From assembly GCA_902616005.1 (NCBI GenBank), contig CACMRG010000009.1, forward strand, positions 1 to 61,363: a DNA stretch of 61,363 nucleotides, in the 5' to 3' direction. Every line of letters starts with the position of its first letter. Position 1 is the stretch's first letter. Positions 25,869 through 34,759 of the stretch are shown here, piece by piece. A program made the position numbers and the translations under genes. The notes below the pieces were generated by a model, which made no database searches, was not told where the DNA came from, and worked only from the letters and a program-made list of their open reading frames with translations. Source of the stretch: an uncultured SAR116 cluster alpha proteobacterium. Its GTDB lineage: Bacteria > Pseudomonadota > Alphaproteobacteria > Puniceispirillales > Marisalimonadaceae.

Positions 25869-25909
25869 TATGAAGTAATTACGTTAATTTAAAAATCAAT
25901 AACTTCATA
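25869..25909. repeat. Inverted repeat between divergent sufE and GT39 genes
   Basis: TATGAAGT (25869-25876) and ACTTCATA (25902-25909) are perfect complements separated by 25 nt. The repeat lies inside the 91-nt divergent intergenic region, where an operator would be expected. The arm spacing suits two half-sites better than a terminator hairpin. It may be chance in such AT-rich DNA. Confidence 0.3.
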
Positions 25910-25932
25910 TTAATAAAAAATGTTGAATAATT

Positions 25933-27411
25933 TTGATTTATTTTAGAAAAAAAAATATTTTTGAATTAAACTTTCAAAAGACATTTTTGTTTTTACTTGC
26001 TGTCTTTATAATCAGAGTAGCATCTATCTTAAATTCTCCACTAAGTCTTTCAGTTGATGAAGCTCAATATTGGGATTGGTCAAATAATTTAGATTTTGGG
26101 TATTTCTCTAAACCACCTTTTATAGCTTGGATGATAGCTTCTACGACTTATTTTTTTGGAATTGCTGAATGGTCTATTAGACTTTCATCCCCTATTATTC
26201 ATCTTTTGATAGCAATTGTAATATGGTTTAATACCAAAACTGTTTATAATATTAAGGTTGCAAACTTTATTACATTAATATGGGCAACATTGCCTTTAAC
26301 TAGTTTTGGAAGTCTTATAATATCAACTGATACACCTTTATTACTATTTTGGTGTATGAGTTTATTTACTCTTCTTAAAACACTAGAAAGTAATAAAATA
26401 ATTTGGCCAATTTTGCTTGGAACATCAATTGGGTTAGCTTTCTTAACAAAATATGCCGCTATATATTTTATTGTAATTTTAATTTGTTTAATAATCTTCA
26501 ATCAAAGATTTAAAAAGAATGTATTTAAATTTATTCTAACAATTTGTGTTTTTTTGCTTGTATGTGCTCCAAATCTCTATTGGAATTATATTAATGATCT
26601 CTCTACTTTTAGTCATACAGCATATAATGCTAATTTAGATACAGTCTCTTTAAACTATTTAGAACCAATGAAATTTATGGGGTCACAATTAGTAATTTGT
26701 GGCCCGTTTATTATAATTGCCTATTTATTAAAAATAACAAAAATTAAATCTTACAGTAAAAATGAATTTTTATTAATTTGTTTTTCATTACCCATTTTAA
26801 TTTTAATTATAGTTCAAGCTTTTCTTAAAACGTCTAACGCTAACTGGGCTGCAACAGCATTTCCTGGGATAATAATTTTAATTGGAAGTTTCATGTATAA
26901 CCAAAAAAATAAAATTATTTTGGCAGGAATTAAATTAAATTTACTTGTAAATATTGGAATATTAGCTCTTTTAATAAAAATATTTATTACTGGTAACTTA
27001 AATCCTATTGATTTAAAAAGTGATCCATTAAGGAAGTTAAAAGGCTATTCTGAGCAAAGCAAAACAATTAAATTATATTTAGATTCTGAAAAACCAAGTG
27101 CTTTAATATTTTCAAGAAGAAATGATATAACAAAATTTTCTTATCAACTTAAACTCTTTGAAAACAAAGAAATCAAAAGATACTATTTTACCTCAAGAAA
27201 AAATCCAATAAACCATTACGAATATAATTATAACTTTAAAGATCATTCACTAAAAAAGAATGACGTTGTCCTAATAATAAGTAGTTTAGATGGTATAGAT
27301 AGACAATATATAAAATATTTTGATAAATTTGAAACTGTAGGTAAAACAATTTTCAAAGAAACAGAAAATTATGTGAGAAGTTATTATATTATTAAAGCAA
27401 ACATGAAGTAA
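25933..27411 (+). CDS. GT39-like membrane glycosyltransferase (ArnT/PMT fold)
   Basis: Multi-pass GT-C protein of 492 aa that would transfer a sugar from a polyprenyl-phosphate donor on the periplasmic side. The first external loop has the catalytic acidic pair in SVDEAQYWDWS followed by FSKPPFIAW, the arrangement of ArnT and related bacterial GT39 enzymes. About ten hydrophobic helices follow, then a soluble C-terminal domain of about 110 residues. The start is TTG at 25933 without a good ribosome binding site, so the true start may differ. Its stop abuts the mntR stop with no gap. Acceptor (lipid A or other) unknown. Confidence 0.85.
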   Translation: MIYFRKKNIFELNFQKTFLFLLAVFIIRVASILNSPLSLSVDEAQYWDWSNNLDFGYFSKPPFIAWMIASTTYFFGIAEWSIRLSSPIIHLLIAIVIWFNTKTVYNIKVANFITLIWATLPLTSFGSLIISTDTPLLLFWCMSLFTLLKTLESNKIIWPILLGTSIGLAFLTKYAAIYFIVILICLIIFNQRFKKNVFKFILTICVFLLVCAPNLYWNYINDLSTFSHTAYNANLDTVSLNYLEPMKFMGSQLVICGPFIIIAYLLKITKIKSYSKNEFLLICFSLPILILIIVQAFLKTSNANWAATAFPGIIILIGSFMYNQKNKIILAGIKLNLLVNIGILALLIKIFITGNLNPIDLKSDPLRKLKGYSEQSKTIKLYLDSEKPSALIFSRRNDITKFSYQLKLFENKEIKRYYFTSRKNPINHYEYNYNFKDHSLKKNDVVLIISSLDGIDRQYIKYFDKFETVGKTIFKETENYVRSYYIIKANMK

Positions 27412-27834
27412 TTAACCTTTATTTGATTTAATATAATTTTCAAAGATATTTAAAGTTTCTGCGCTTACGTGATGCTCAATACCTTCGGCATCCATCTTGG
27501 CGGTTTCAATATCAACACCAATAGATAGAAGAAAGTTATACACAATATCATGTCTTTTTTTACAATACTTAGCAAGTGCTTTGCCTTTTTCTGTTAAAAA
27601 AATTGACCTGTAAGGTTTACTTTCAACATAACCATCTCTTACTAATCTTCTAATAACACTATTAACTGTTGGACTTGTTACACCAAAATTTTTGGCCAGA
27701 TCAACTACTCTTGCTTCTCCATTTTCTTTGATTAGCTCTGCAATCATTTCTGTGTAATCCTCTGCAATTTCAGCATTTCTTGCATTACGAATTTGAAAAA
27801 AACGATCAGAGGTTGTTGAATTTTTAAATTTCAT
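27412..27834 (-). CDS. mntR: Manganese-responsive regulator MntR (DtxR family)
   Basis: Metal-dependent transcriptional repressor of 140 aa. The winged helix-turn-helix lies at about residues 27-80 (VVDLAKNFGVTSPTVNSVI, the recognition helix region), followed by a dimerisation/metal-binding helix region with MDAEGIEHHVS holding Glu/His ligands. It lacks a C-terminal SH3-like domain, like MntR and unlike DtxR/IdeR. An imperfect dyad lies just upstream (27847-27871). No manganese transporter gene is in the window, so its main targets lie elsewhere. Confidence 0.88.
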   Translation of the reverse strand: MKFKNSTTSDRFFQIRNARNAEIAEDYTEMIAELIKENGEARVVDLAKNFGVTSPTVNSVIRRLVRDGYVESKPYRSIFLTEKGKALAKYCKKRHDIVYNFLLSIGVDIETAKMDAEGIEHHVSAETLNIFENYIKSNKG

Positions 27835-27846
27835 AATAGTTTTTTA

Positions 27847-27871
27847 ATATTGATCAAAAAATTGATAATAT
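27847..27871. promoter_or_regulatory. Imperfect dyad between mntR and the DUF1244 gene, candidate operator
   Basis: ATATTGATCAA (27847-27857), spacer AAAA, TTGATAATAT (27862-27871). The arms match except for one inserted G. It begins 12 nt upstream of the mntR start and 38 nt before the DUF1244 ATG, a position suited to autoregulation by MntR. I infer this from position and symmetry, not from a match to a known MntR box. Confidence 0.35.
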
Positions 27872-27909
27872 GTTATTACGATATACTAAATCGAAAAAAT
27901 AGGAAAGTT

Positions 27910-28209
27910 ATGAAACACGAAACTTCTTCTGATCAAAAAATAATAAACATACAATCAAAAGTTTTTGAAAAATTAATATTTCATTTGCAAAAGAGAACAG
28001 ATGTACAAAATATAGACTTAATGAATCTATCTGGATTTTGTAGGAACTGTCTTTCAAAGTGGTATTCTGAAGCAGCCAAAGATGAAGGCCTTGAAATTGA
28101 TTACGAGTCTTCTAGAGAAAAAGTTTATGGAATGTCCTATAAAAATTGGAAAAACAAATTTCAGAAGAAAGCTTCTCAAGATCAAATGAATGAATTTAAC
28201 AAAAAGTAA
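27910..28209 (+). CDS. DUF1244 family protein
   Basis: Small soluble protein of 99 aa. The conserved region LSGFCRNCLSKWY with a Cys pair near residues 43-46, and VYGMSYKNWKNKFQ near the C-terminus, identify the DUF1244 family, which is widespread in alpha- and gammaproteobacteria and has no established function. I chose ATG 27910, with AGGAAA in front, over a TTG at 27850 that would put a 20-residue extension across the candidate operator. It lies 9 nt upstream of pyrF in the same direction. Confidence 0.85.
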   Translation: MKHETSSDQKIINIQSKVFEKLIFHLQKRTDVQNIDLMNLSGFCRNCLSKWYSEAAKDEGLEIDYESSREKVYGMSYKNWKNKFQKKASQDQMNEFNKK

Positions 28210-28218
28210 ATAAATAAA

Positions 28219-29145
28219 TTGACTAGTGTAAATAAAAATCATTTTGGCGATAGGTTATTTGAAACTATCAGAAAAAAAGAAAATTTCTTATGTTTAGGAA
28301 TAGATCCTCATTTAGATTTAATACCTGAAGTATTTCAAAAAAGGATAAAAATAACTCATGATATATACACTAAAAATAATATTAAAATAGTAGAAAGTTT
28401 CTGTACAAAGCTAATTGAAACAATTGCTGATTTAGTACCTGCAATAAAATTACAAATTGCTTTTTTTGAGCAACTTGGTCCAGAGGGTTTTGGATTACTT
28501 TCAAAGTTATGTCGTTTAATAAAGGAAAAACGCATCATTTGTATTATTGACTGCAAAAGAGGTGATATTGGCTCTACAAATAATGCATACGCAAATGCAT
28601 TTTTTTCTAAATCATCTCCATATCCATGTGATGCTATAACAATAAACCCTTGGCTGGGAATTGAAACTTTAAATGCTTTTGAACATTATATCCCAAAATT
28701 TGGTTTATTTATTTTAGTACATACAAGCAATCCTGGTGCAAAAGATTTACAAGAACAAACAACTATCGAAAACAAAAAATTGTATGAAGTTTTAATAGAT
28801 AAATTAAATCCAATAATTAGTAAAAATATTGGAAAGCATAATTTATCTTCCATTGGAATTGTTACTGGAGCAACCTACCCAAAAGAACTAAAACATATGA
28901 GGAAAAAACTACCTTCCTCTCCTTTTTTAATACCTGGATTTGGAAAACAAGGAGGCTCTACAGCAGATGCTAGGAGTGGACTACTTCCTGATAAAGAATA
29001 TAAAAATAAATTTAATTCAGGAATAATTAATTCATCAAGAGATTTATGCTTTCCAATTTCTGCAAATAATTGTAATGATATAAATTCTTGGAAAAAAGAA
29101 ATATACAAAAATTTAGAAGATAATATTTCTAACCTCTCTGTGTGA
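28219..29145 (+). CDS. pyrF: Orotidine 5'-phosphate decarboxylase
   Basis: Decarboxylates OMP to UMP, the last step of de novo pyrimidine synthesis. It is 308 aa, the long type 2 subfamily (about 270-310 aa) rather than the about 230-aa E. coli type. Key regions are [12 protein letters not shown] near residues 26-37, the catalytic Lys-Asp array in [15 protein letters not shown], and [11 protein letters not shown] for phosphate binding. The start appears to be TTG 28219 because no in-frame ATG precedes the conserved core. A second pyrimidine gene, pyrC, lies 5 kb away. Confidence 0.9.
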   Translation: MTSVNKNHFGDRLFETIRKKENFLCLGIDPHLDLIPEVFQKRIKITHDIYTKNNIKIVESFCTKLIETIADLVPAIKLQIAFFEQLGPEGFGLLSKLCRLIKEKRIICIIDCKRGDIGSTNNAYANAFFSKSSPYPCDAITINPWLGIETLNAFEHYIPKFGLFILVHTSNPGAKDLQEQTTIENKKLYEVLIDKLNPIISKNIGKHNLSSIGIVTGATYPKELKHMRKKLPSSPFLIPGFGKQGGSTADARSGLLPDKEYKNKFNSGIINSSRDLCFPISANNCNDINSWKKEIYKNLEDNISNLSV

Positions 29146-29147
29146 AT

Positions 29148-29609
29148 ATGAAATATAAAAAAGAAAAATTTAAATATTTAGGAAAACAAAACGATCTTTT
29201 ATCAACACCTAATAATTCAGTTCTAGATAAACATCCTAACCCTCATTTAGATGTCAAATATTGCATTCGTTTCACATGCCCAGAATTTACATCAATTTGC
29301 CCTGTAACTTCTCAGCCAGATTTTGCAAAAATAATAATTGATTATATCCCAAATAAATTCATTGTAGAGAGTAAATCATTAAAGTTATATTTAACTGGAT
29401 ATAGAAATCATGGTGCTTTTCACGAGGACTGTACTATTTCAATTGGAAAAGATCTAAATAACTTACTAAAACCTAATTGGTTAAGAATAGCAGGAATATG
29501 GTATCCAAGAGGAGGAATGCCAATTGATATTTTTTGGCAAACAAAAAATATACCAAAAGGTTGTTTAGTGCCAGAATTAAACTTTAGCCCATATAGAGGT
29601 CGTGATTAA
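29148..29609 (+). CDS. queF: NADPH-dependent 7-cyano-7-deazaguanine reductase
   Basis: Reduces preQ0 to preQ1 in queuosine synthesis. It is 153 aa, the short unimodular QueF type. The catalytic Cys lies in [13 protein letters not shown] near residues 49-61, the QueF motif ESKSLKLYL near 78-86, and the nucleobase-binding GAFHEDC follows; the C-terminus ends [10 protein letters not shown] prefer ATG 29148 to a GTG at 29142 that overlaps the pyrF stop. It sits between pyrF and an MFS carrier; no other queuosine genes are visible. Confidence 0.92.
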   Translation: MKYKKEKFKYLGKQNDLLSTPNNSVLDKHPNPHLDVKYCIRFTCPEFTSICPVTSQPDFAKIIIDYIPNKFIVESKSLKLYLTGYRNHGAFHEDCTISIGKDLNNLLKPNWLRIAGIWYPRGGMPIDIFWQTKNIPKGCLVPELNFSPYRGRD

Positions 29610-29610
29610 A

Positions 29611-30831
29611 ATGAAACCAAATGAATTAAATTGGAAGATAATATTGATTACTTGTTCAATAATTGTATGTGTAATAATGGGAGTTAGAAATTGTTTTGGA
29701 TTATTTTTAGAACCAATTAGCCTTTATAACAACTCTGGAGCAGAACCATTTTCTCTTGGGATGAGTATTCAAGCAATAATTTGGGGCGTAAGTGCCTTCT
29801 TACTTGGAATGATAATTGATAGGTTTGGTCCTCAAAAAGCATTAGCTTTTGGCATATTTTGTTACGCTTTAGGTGTTTATATTTTAAGTAACCCATCTAG
29901 TGATTTTATAATTTTCAATTTTGGCTTTATGACTGGTATAGGCCTTGGAGCTGGTGGAATGTCAACAATAGTTGCAATTATAGGTAAAACAGCACCTACT
30001 GAAAAAAAATCAATGGCAATGGGAATTGCCGCGGCTTCTGCCTCTTTTGGTCAATTTATATTCATAGCACCCACCTTATTTTCAATCAAAACTTTTGGAT
30101 GGCAAACCACAATTGTTTTTCTTTCTTTAGTTACGGCTTCATTAGTTGTTCTTATTCCCTTATTAAAAACAAATAACACTGATAAAAATACTAAAACTGA
30201 AGATAAATCATTTGACTTTAAAGATGTAATAAAATTCTCTTTTTCCAATAAAAACTATATTTTACTTATTTTAGGTTTTTTTACATGTGGTTTTCATGTG
30301 ACTTTTATTGGTCTTCATCTGCCAAATGATTTAATTTCTAAAGGACTTTCAATTGATATAGCTGGTTGGTCACTTGCTATTATAGGTTTATTTAATATCA
30401 TTGGTACTTTGTTTTTTGGCTGGCTTGGTGACCGTGTTTTAAAGAAAAACTCTCTAGCATACATTTATCTAGGTAGGTCAATAGTTATTACTTTATTTAT
30501 TATACTACCTCCATCTCCTATATTAGCTTTACTATTTGGAGCATCTATAGGCCTATTATGGCTAGCAACCGTTCCTTTAACTAATGGCGTAGTTTTTACA
30601 TTTATGGGTCCTAAATACTTAGCTACTCTTGGAGGAATTGTTTTTATATCCCATCAAATAGGAGGATTGTTTGGAGCTTGGTCTGGTGGAAAAATATTTG
30701 ATGTCTATGGAAATTATGACAATGCTTGGTGGATAAGTGTAATTCTTGGGATTGTAGCATTTTTATTTCATACATTTATTAAAGAAAAATCCTTTAATTA
30801 TAGTCCAAAAATGAACATTGCAAAAGCGTAA
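29611..30831 (+). CDS. MFS transporter
   Basis: Inner-membrane carrier of 406 aa with about 12 hydrophobic helices in two halves and a charged central loop of about 25 residues (KTNNTDKNTKTEDKSFDF). The N-terminal features GVRNCFGLFLEPI and FLLGMIIDRFGPQKAL fit the OFA/monocarboxylate-type branch of the superfamily. ATG 29611, preceded by AGAGGT, is chosen over GTG 29602 inside queF. The substrate is unknown. Its stop abuts the acetoacetyl-CoA synthetase stop on the other strand with no base between. Confidence 0.85.
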   Translation: MKPNELNWKIILITCSIIVCVIMGVRNCFGLFLEPISLYNNSGAEPFSLGMSIQAIIWGVSAFLLGMIIDRFGPQKALAFGIFCYALGVYILSNPSSDFIIFNFGFMTGIGLGAGGMSTIVAIIGKTAPTEKKSMAMGIAAASASFGQFIFIAPTLFSIKTFGWQTTIVFLSLVTASLVVLIPLLKTNNTDKNTKTEDKSFDFKDVIKFSFSNKNYILLILGFFTCGFHVTFIGLHLPNDLISKGLSIDIAGWSLAIIGLFNIIGTLFFGWLGDRVLKKNSLAYIYLGRSIVITLFIILPPSPILALLFGASIGLLWLATVPLTNGVVFTFMGPKYLATLGGIVFISHQIGGLFGAWSGGKIFDVYGNYDNAWWISVILGIVAFLFHTFIKEKSFNYSPKMNIAKA

Positions 30832-32773
30832 TTAAATTTTCAAATCTCTGTAAAAATCTAGACTTTCTGGATTTGCTAATGCTGAAATATTTTTAATTTC
30901 TTTTCCGTTAACTAAATCTCTGACAGCTAACTCTACAATTTTTCCAGATTTTGTTTTTGGAATTTCAGGAGTTTGAATAATAATAGATGGAACATGCCTT
31001 GGTGAAGCACCTGTTCTTAATTGATCTTTAATTCTTTTAATTAATTCTCCTGTAAGTTGAATATTTTCTCTTAAAACAACAAATAAAATTAGTCTTGTAT
31101 CGTTTTTCCAATTTTGACCAATGACTAAGCTTTCAATGACTTCATCAATTTTTTCAACTTGTCTATATATCTCTGCAGTACCTATTCTAATACCTCCTGG
31201 ATTTAGAGTAGAATCTGACCTTCCAAAAATGATAAACCCATGGTTTTCAGTTTTTTAAAATGTAGTCACCGTGATTCCAAACGTTCTTATACTTATCGAA
31301 ATACGCTTTATGGTATTTTTCTCCATTATCTTTCCAAAATTTAATAGGCATTGTTGGAAAACTTTTGATACACACAAGCTCACCTTGTTTATTAGTTATT
31401 GAGTTTCCATTTTCATCAAAAACATGCACGTCCATTCCTAAAATAGGACCTTGTATTTCTCCACGATAAACTGGTGAAATTGGGTTACCTCCAACAAAGC
31501 AACCAACTATATCTGTTCCTCCAGACAAGCTAGCTAAATGTATGTCTTTTTTTATATTTTTATAAACATAATCAAAAGATTCATGAACCAATGGAGAACC
31601 GGTAGAACCAATTGTTTCAAGATTTTCTAATTCAAATTTTTCAAAAATTTTATTTTTAAATTTAGATAATGCATCTATATATTTTGCAGACGTTCCAAAA
31701 AAATGAAACTTTTCTTCTTCAGCATATCTCCATAAAATATCTGAATTAGGATAAAAAGGTGAACCATCATATAAACAAACTGTAGAATTTAACATTAAAG
31801 AGGAGACTAACCAATTCCACATCATCCAACCACATGTTGTAAAATAAAAAAACTTCTTTTTTTCTCCAGCATTTGAATGAAGACCAACCTCAACCAAGTG
31901 CTTTAATAAAACACCACCTGCAGAATGGACAATGCATTTAGGTTTACCCGTTGTTCCACTGGAAAACATTATATATAAGGGATGATCCAGTTTTAATTTT
32001 ACAAAATCTAATCTATCTGATTTATAACTTTTTAATAATTCTTGATAAAGTATAACTTTATTTGAAGAATAAACCTCAATGGTATTTAATAAAGGAACTA
32101 AAATTATATCTTTAACCGTTGGCAATAAATTTACTACTTTTTCAACTTTTTCGGTGATATTAATTTCTTTACCATTAAAATTATAACCATCTGTGGTTAT
32201 TAAAATTTGAGGCTCAATTTGACCAAATCTGTCTAAAACTCCTTCAACTCCAAAATCAGGTGAAGCTGATGAAAATACAGCACCTATGGAAGAACTTGCT
32301 AACATAACTATTATTGTTTCTGGAACGTTAGGTAAATAAGCTGCAATTCTGTCACCCTTTTTGATACCCTTTTTCTTAAAATAATTAGCTACTGCTGCAA
32401 CTTGATTTTTGAGTTCATACCAACTTAATTTTTTCTTTATTTTGTCTTCTGACCAGAAAGTTATCGCTATATCATTATCATTTTTCTTTAGCATATTTTC
32501 AGCATAATTTAATTTTCCATTTGGGAAAAACTTTGTGCCTGGTAAACTATTTTCTGGACTCAAATAGGGTTGTTTACCTTTTTCACCAATAATATTGAAG
32601 AAATTCCAAACCTCTTCCCAAAAATAGCTTCTGAAATCAACTGACCACTTGTGCAAAGATTCAAAATTATCTATCTCCATTTTATGATTAAAATTTATAT
32701 GCTCTATAAATTTATATAAAGAGGTATTTTTTTGTTTATCAAGAAATGGTGTCCAAAGCAGTTCATTATTCAT
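30832..32773 (-). pseudogene. Acetoacetyl-CoA synthetase, interrupted by a single-base frameshift
   Basis: AMP-forming ligase making acetoacetyl-CoA from acetoacetate. The first frame (32773 to 31247, 508 aa) contains MFSSGTTGKPKCIVHS and ends in GDYILKN at a TGA. The run of six Ts at 31251-31256 (six As in the coding strand) has one base too many. Dropping one A restores the frame, and translation continues for about 137 residues without a stop to TAA at 30832. The restored part has the expected C-terminal domain: GRSDSTLNPGG, IRIGTAEIYRQVE and PKTKSGKIVELAV, with the acetylatable Lys. Total about 645 aa, the normal length. Either a sequencing or assembly indel, or a recent mutation. Operon with pterin dehydratase and an FMN reductase. 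Confidence 0.9.
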
Positions 32774-33050
32774 AATGATTATCTATATACTTTCCTAATA
32801 ATATATCTTTTTCACTTAAACCATTTACATCATGCGTTGTTAAAGTGACAACTACTTTATTGTATACATTAAACCACTCTGGATGATGACTTATTTCTTC
32901 AGCTTTTAATGCTACCTTAGTCATAAAAGAAAAAGCACTCTTAAAATCTGAAAATTTAAATTCTTTATAAATAGCATCTCTCTGGTCATTAGTTGCATTC
33001 CAGGTATTTAAAGCAGACAATACATTTTTAAGATCTAATTTACATGCCAT
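32766..33050 (-). CDS. 4a-hydroxytetrahydrobiopterin dehydratase (pterin-4a-carbinolamine dehydratase)
   Basis: Recycles the pterin cofactor of aromatic amino acid hydroxylases, or acts as a pterin chaperone. It is 94 aa, full length. The family signature is clear: [14 protein letters not shown] near residues 52-65, then [15 protein letters not shown] with the third His and the Asp. It overlaps the acetoacetyl-CoA synthetase start by 8 nt and the FMN-reductase stop by 11 nt, so the three genes are one tightly packed operon. No phenylalanine hydroxylase is in the window. Confidence 0.92.
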   Translation of the reverse strand: MACKLDLKNVLSALNTWNATNDQRDAIYKEFKFSDFKSAFSFMTKVALKAEEISHHPEWFNVYNKVVVTLTTHDVNGLSEKDILLGKYIDNHYE

Positions 33051-33639
33051 TTGAAAAATCCTTTCTATTAATATAATTTTGAATCGGTTTTAAATATTCG
33101 GTGTATTTAATTAATAAGTTACAAGAATATTTTATTCTGTCATCAATCCAATGAGGAATTAATTTACCATGTTTACCTGGGAAAAACTGATTTACATTTC
33201 TTATAATTATATTTTCTGGTATCCACATAATGTGAGAATTCTTATAAGAACTTGATCTTAATTCTGAAACTGGATATGCGCCTCCGTTACCACTACTTAT
33301 TGAAACGATTAAACCAGGCTTATGGAATAATTCACCATTATTAAAAACTAAAAAAAAATTTTTTGAATTTGGTGTAGCCATTCCTCCATATTCAGGAACA
33401 ACAAAAACAAAACCATCTGACAATTTTAATTTTGATGAAATAATTTCATAATCATTTTTCCAAAAATTTAAATTTTCTTTTTTTTCGGATGTCCACAAAG
33501 GAACTTTTAAATCAAACATATCTAAGTGAAAAAATTCAACTTTATTATTAATCTCTGAGATAAAATTACCCAAAATACTTGATATTCTTTTTGATTGTGA
33601 ATTTCTTTGATGACTTGTAGATATTAAAGATATTTTCAT
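33040..33639 (-). CDS. NADPH-dependent FMN reductase-like flavodoxin-fold protein
   Basis: Flavodoxin-fold protein of 199 aa, probably FMN-binding. The N-terminal phosphate-binding region [13 protein letters not shown] and the [18 protein letters not shown] loop near residues 79-96, corresponding to the PEYN..PG.LKN motif of NADPH:FMN reductases, support the family. Exact activity (flavin, quinone or chromate reductase) cannot be told. It is the first gene of the operon with pterin dehydratase and acetoacetyl-CoA synthetase and diverges from pyrC across 76 nt of A/T-rich DNA. Confidence 0.82.
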   Translation of the reverse strand: MKISLISTSHQRNSQSKRISSILGNFISEINNKVEFFHLDMFDLKVPLWTSEKKENLNFWKNDYEIISSKLKLSDGFVFVVPEYGGMATPNSKNFFLVFNNGELFHKPGLIVSISSGNGGAYPVSELRSSSYKNSHIMWIPENIIIRNVNQFFPGKHGKLIPHWIDDRIKYSCNLLIKYTEYLKPIQNYINRKDFSNGM

Positions 33640-33715
33640 TTGTATTTTCTTTAAATTAATAATAACAATAATATTAGTTTAAAACATATTTCAATTAAAA
33701 TAAAATTCAAATTTT

Positions 33716-34759
33716 ATGAAGAGTATAAAAATAATAAAACCTGATGATTGGCATGTCCATTTCAGAGAAGGTGATGTATTAGAGCATCTGGTGAATGAAA
33801 CTAGTAAAATTTACGGTAGAGCCATAGTTATGCCTAACCTAAATATACCAATAACAAACTCAAAATTAGCTAAAAATTATAAAGATACTATTCTAAAATA
33901 TTCTGCTAACGTGAATTTTAAACCTCTTATTACCTTCTATCTCACGGAAAATATCAATATAAATGATTTAATAAAAGCTTATGAAAATGATATTATTTTT
34001 GCCGTAAAACTTTACCCCTCTGGAGTGACAACAAATTCATACCAAGGTGTAAAAAAAATCGATCGAATTTATTCAATTCTGGAGATTATGAGCGACTATA
34101 AAATACCCTTATTAATTCATGGGGAAGTTAACAACAAAAATATTGATGTTTTTGACAGAGAAAAAGTTTTTATTAAAAATGAACTTCAAAATATTATTAA
34201 TAATTTTCCAAAATTAAAAATAACTCTTGAGCATATCACAACAAGATTTGCTGTTGATTTCGTAAACAATGCAAAGTCAAATGTCAGAGCTTCAATTACT
34301 CCCCATCATTTATTAATTAATCGCTCAGATATGCTTGAGCACAAAATTAGACCGCATTACTATTGTTTGCCAATTTTAAAAAGAGAAGAAGATAGAAAAG
34401 CACTAGTTCAAGCAGCTATATCCGGCAATGAAAACTTCTTTTTAGGAACTGATTCTGCTCCACATACTTTATCAACTAAAGAAGCTGAGTGTGGTTGCGC
34501 AGGCATATTTAATACTATTAATTCAATTGAAACATTAGCTCAATTATTTGATAATTGTGAAAAAATAGAAAATCTAGAAAAGTTTTCAAGTATCAATGGA
34601 GCGAGACATTATGAGATTAATATTAATAATGAAAAAATTGAATTAATTAAAACAACAGAAAAACTAAATTTTAAAGAATATCTTCTAGTAAATAGTGAGA
34701 AATATAAAATTTTTACTCCACCCTTTAATGTTTTTTGGCATAAAAAATCTAAACAATAA
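33716..34759 (+). CDS. pyrC: Dihydroorotase
   Basis: Zinc amidohydrolase cyclising carbamoyl aspartate to dihydroorotate. It is 347 aa, the class II (E. coli PyrC) size. Metal ligands are visible: DDWHVHFREGD at residues 10-20 (HxH), the carboxylated Lys in FAVKLYPSG, the His residues in PLLIHGEVN and TLEHITT, and the catalytic Asp in GTDSAPHT. The start ATG is 76 nt from the divergent FMN reductase gene. Its 3' end overlaps the GT-C/PgpA gene by 11 nt in convergent orientation. Confidence 0.93.
   Translation: MKSIKIIKPDDWHVHFREGDVLEHLVNETSKIYGRAIVMPNLNIPITNSKLAKNYKDTILKYSANVNFKPLITFYLTENININDLIKAYENDIIFAVKLYPSGVTTNSYQGVKKIDRIYSILEIMSDYKIPLLIHGEVNNKNIDVFDREKVFIKNELQNIINNFPKLKITLEHITTRFAVDFVNNAKSNVRASITPHHLLINRSDMLEHKIRPHYYCLPILKREEDRKALVQAAISGNENFFLGTDSAPHTLSTKEAECGCAGIFNTINSIETLAQLFDNCEKIENLEKFSSINGARHYEININNEKIELIKTTEKLNFKEYLLVNSEKYKIFTPPFNVFWHKKSKQ

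Noticed and set aside
30832-31246. A gene-free gap of about 415 nt after the MFS gene
   Set aside because: Translation on the - strand shows that it is the 3' end of acetoacetyl-CoA synthetase shifted by one base.
31244-31262. Programmed -1 frameshift at the A-AAA-AAC heptamer in acetoacetyl-CoA synthetase
   Set aside because: The heptamer is present, but a -1 shift enters a frame that does not encode the synthetase C-terminus; the conserved domain lies in the +1 frame, so a classic -1 signal does not explain it.
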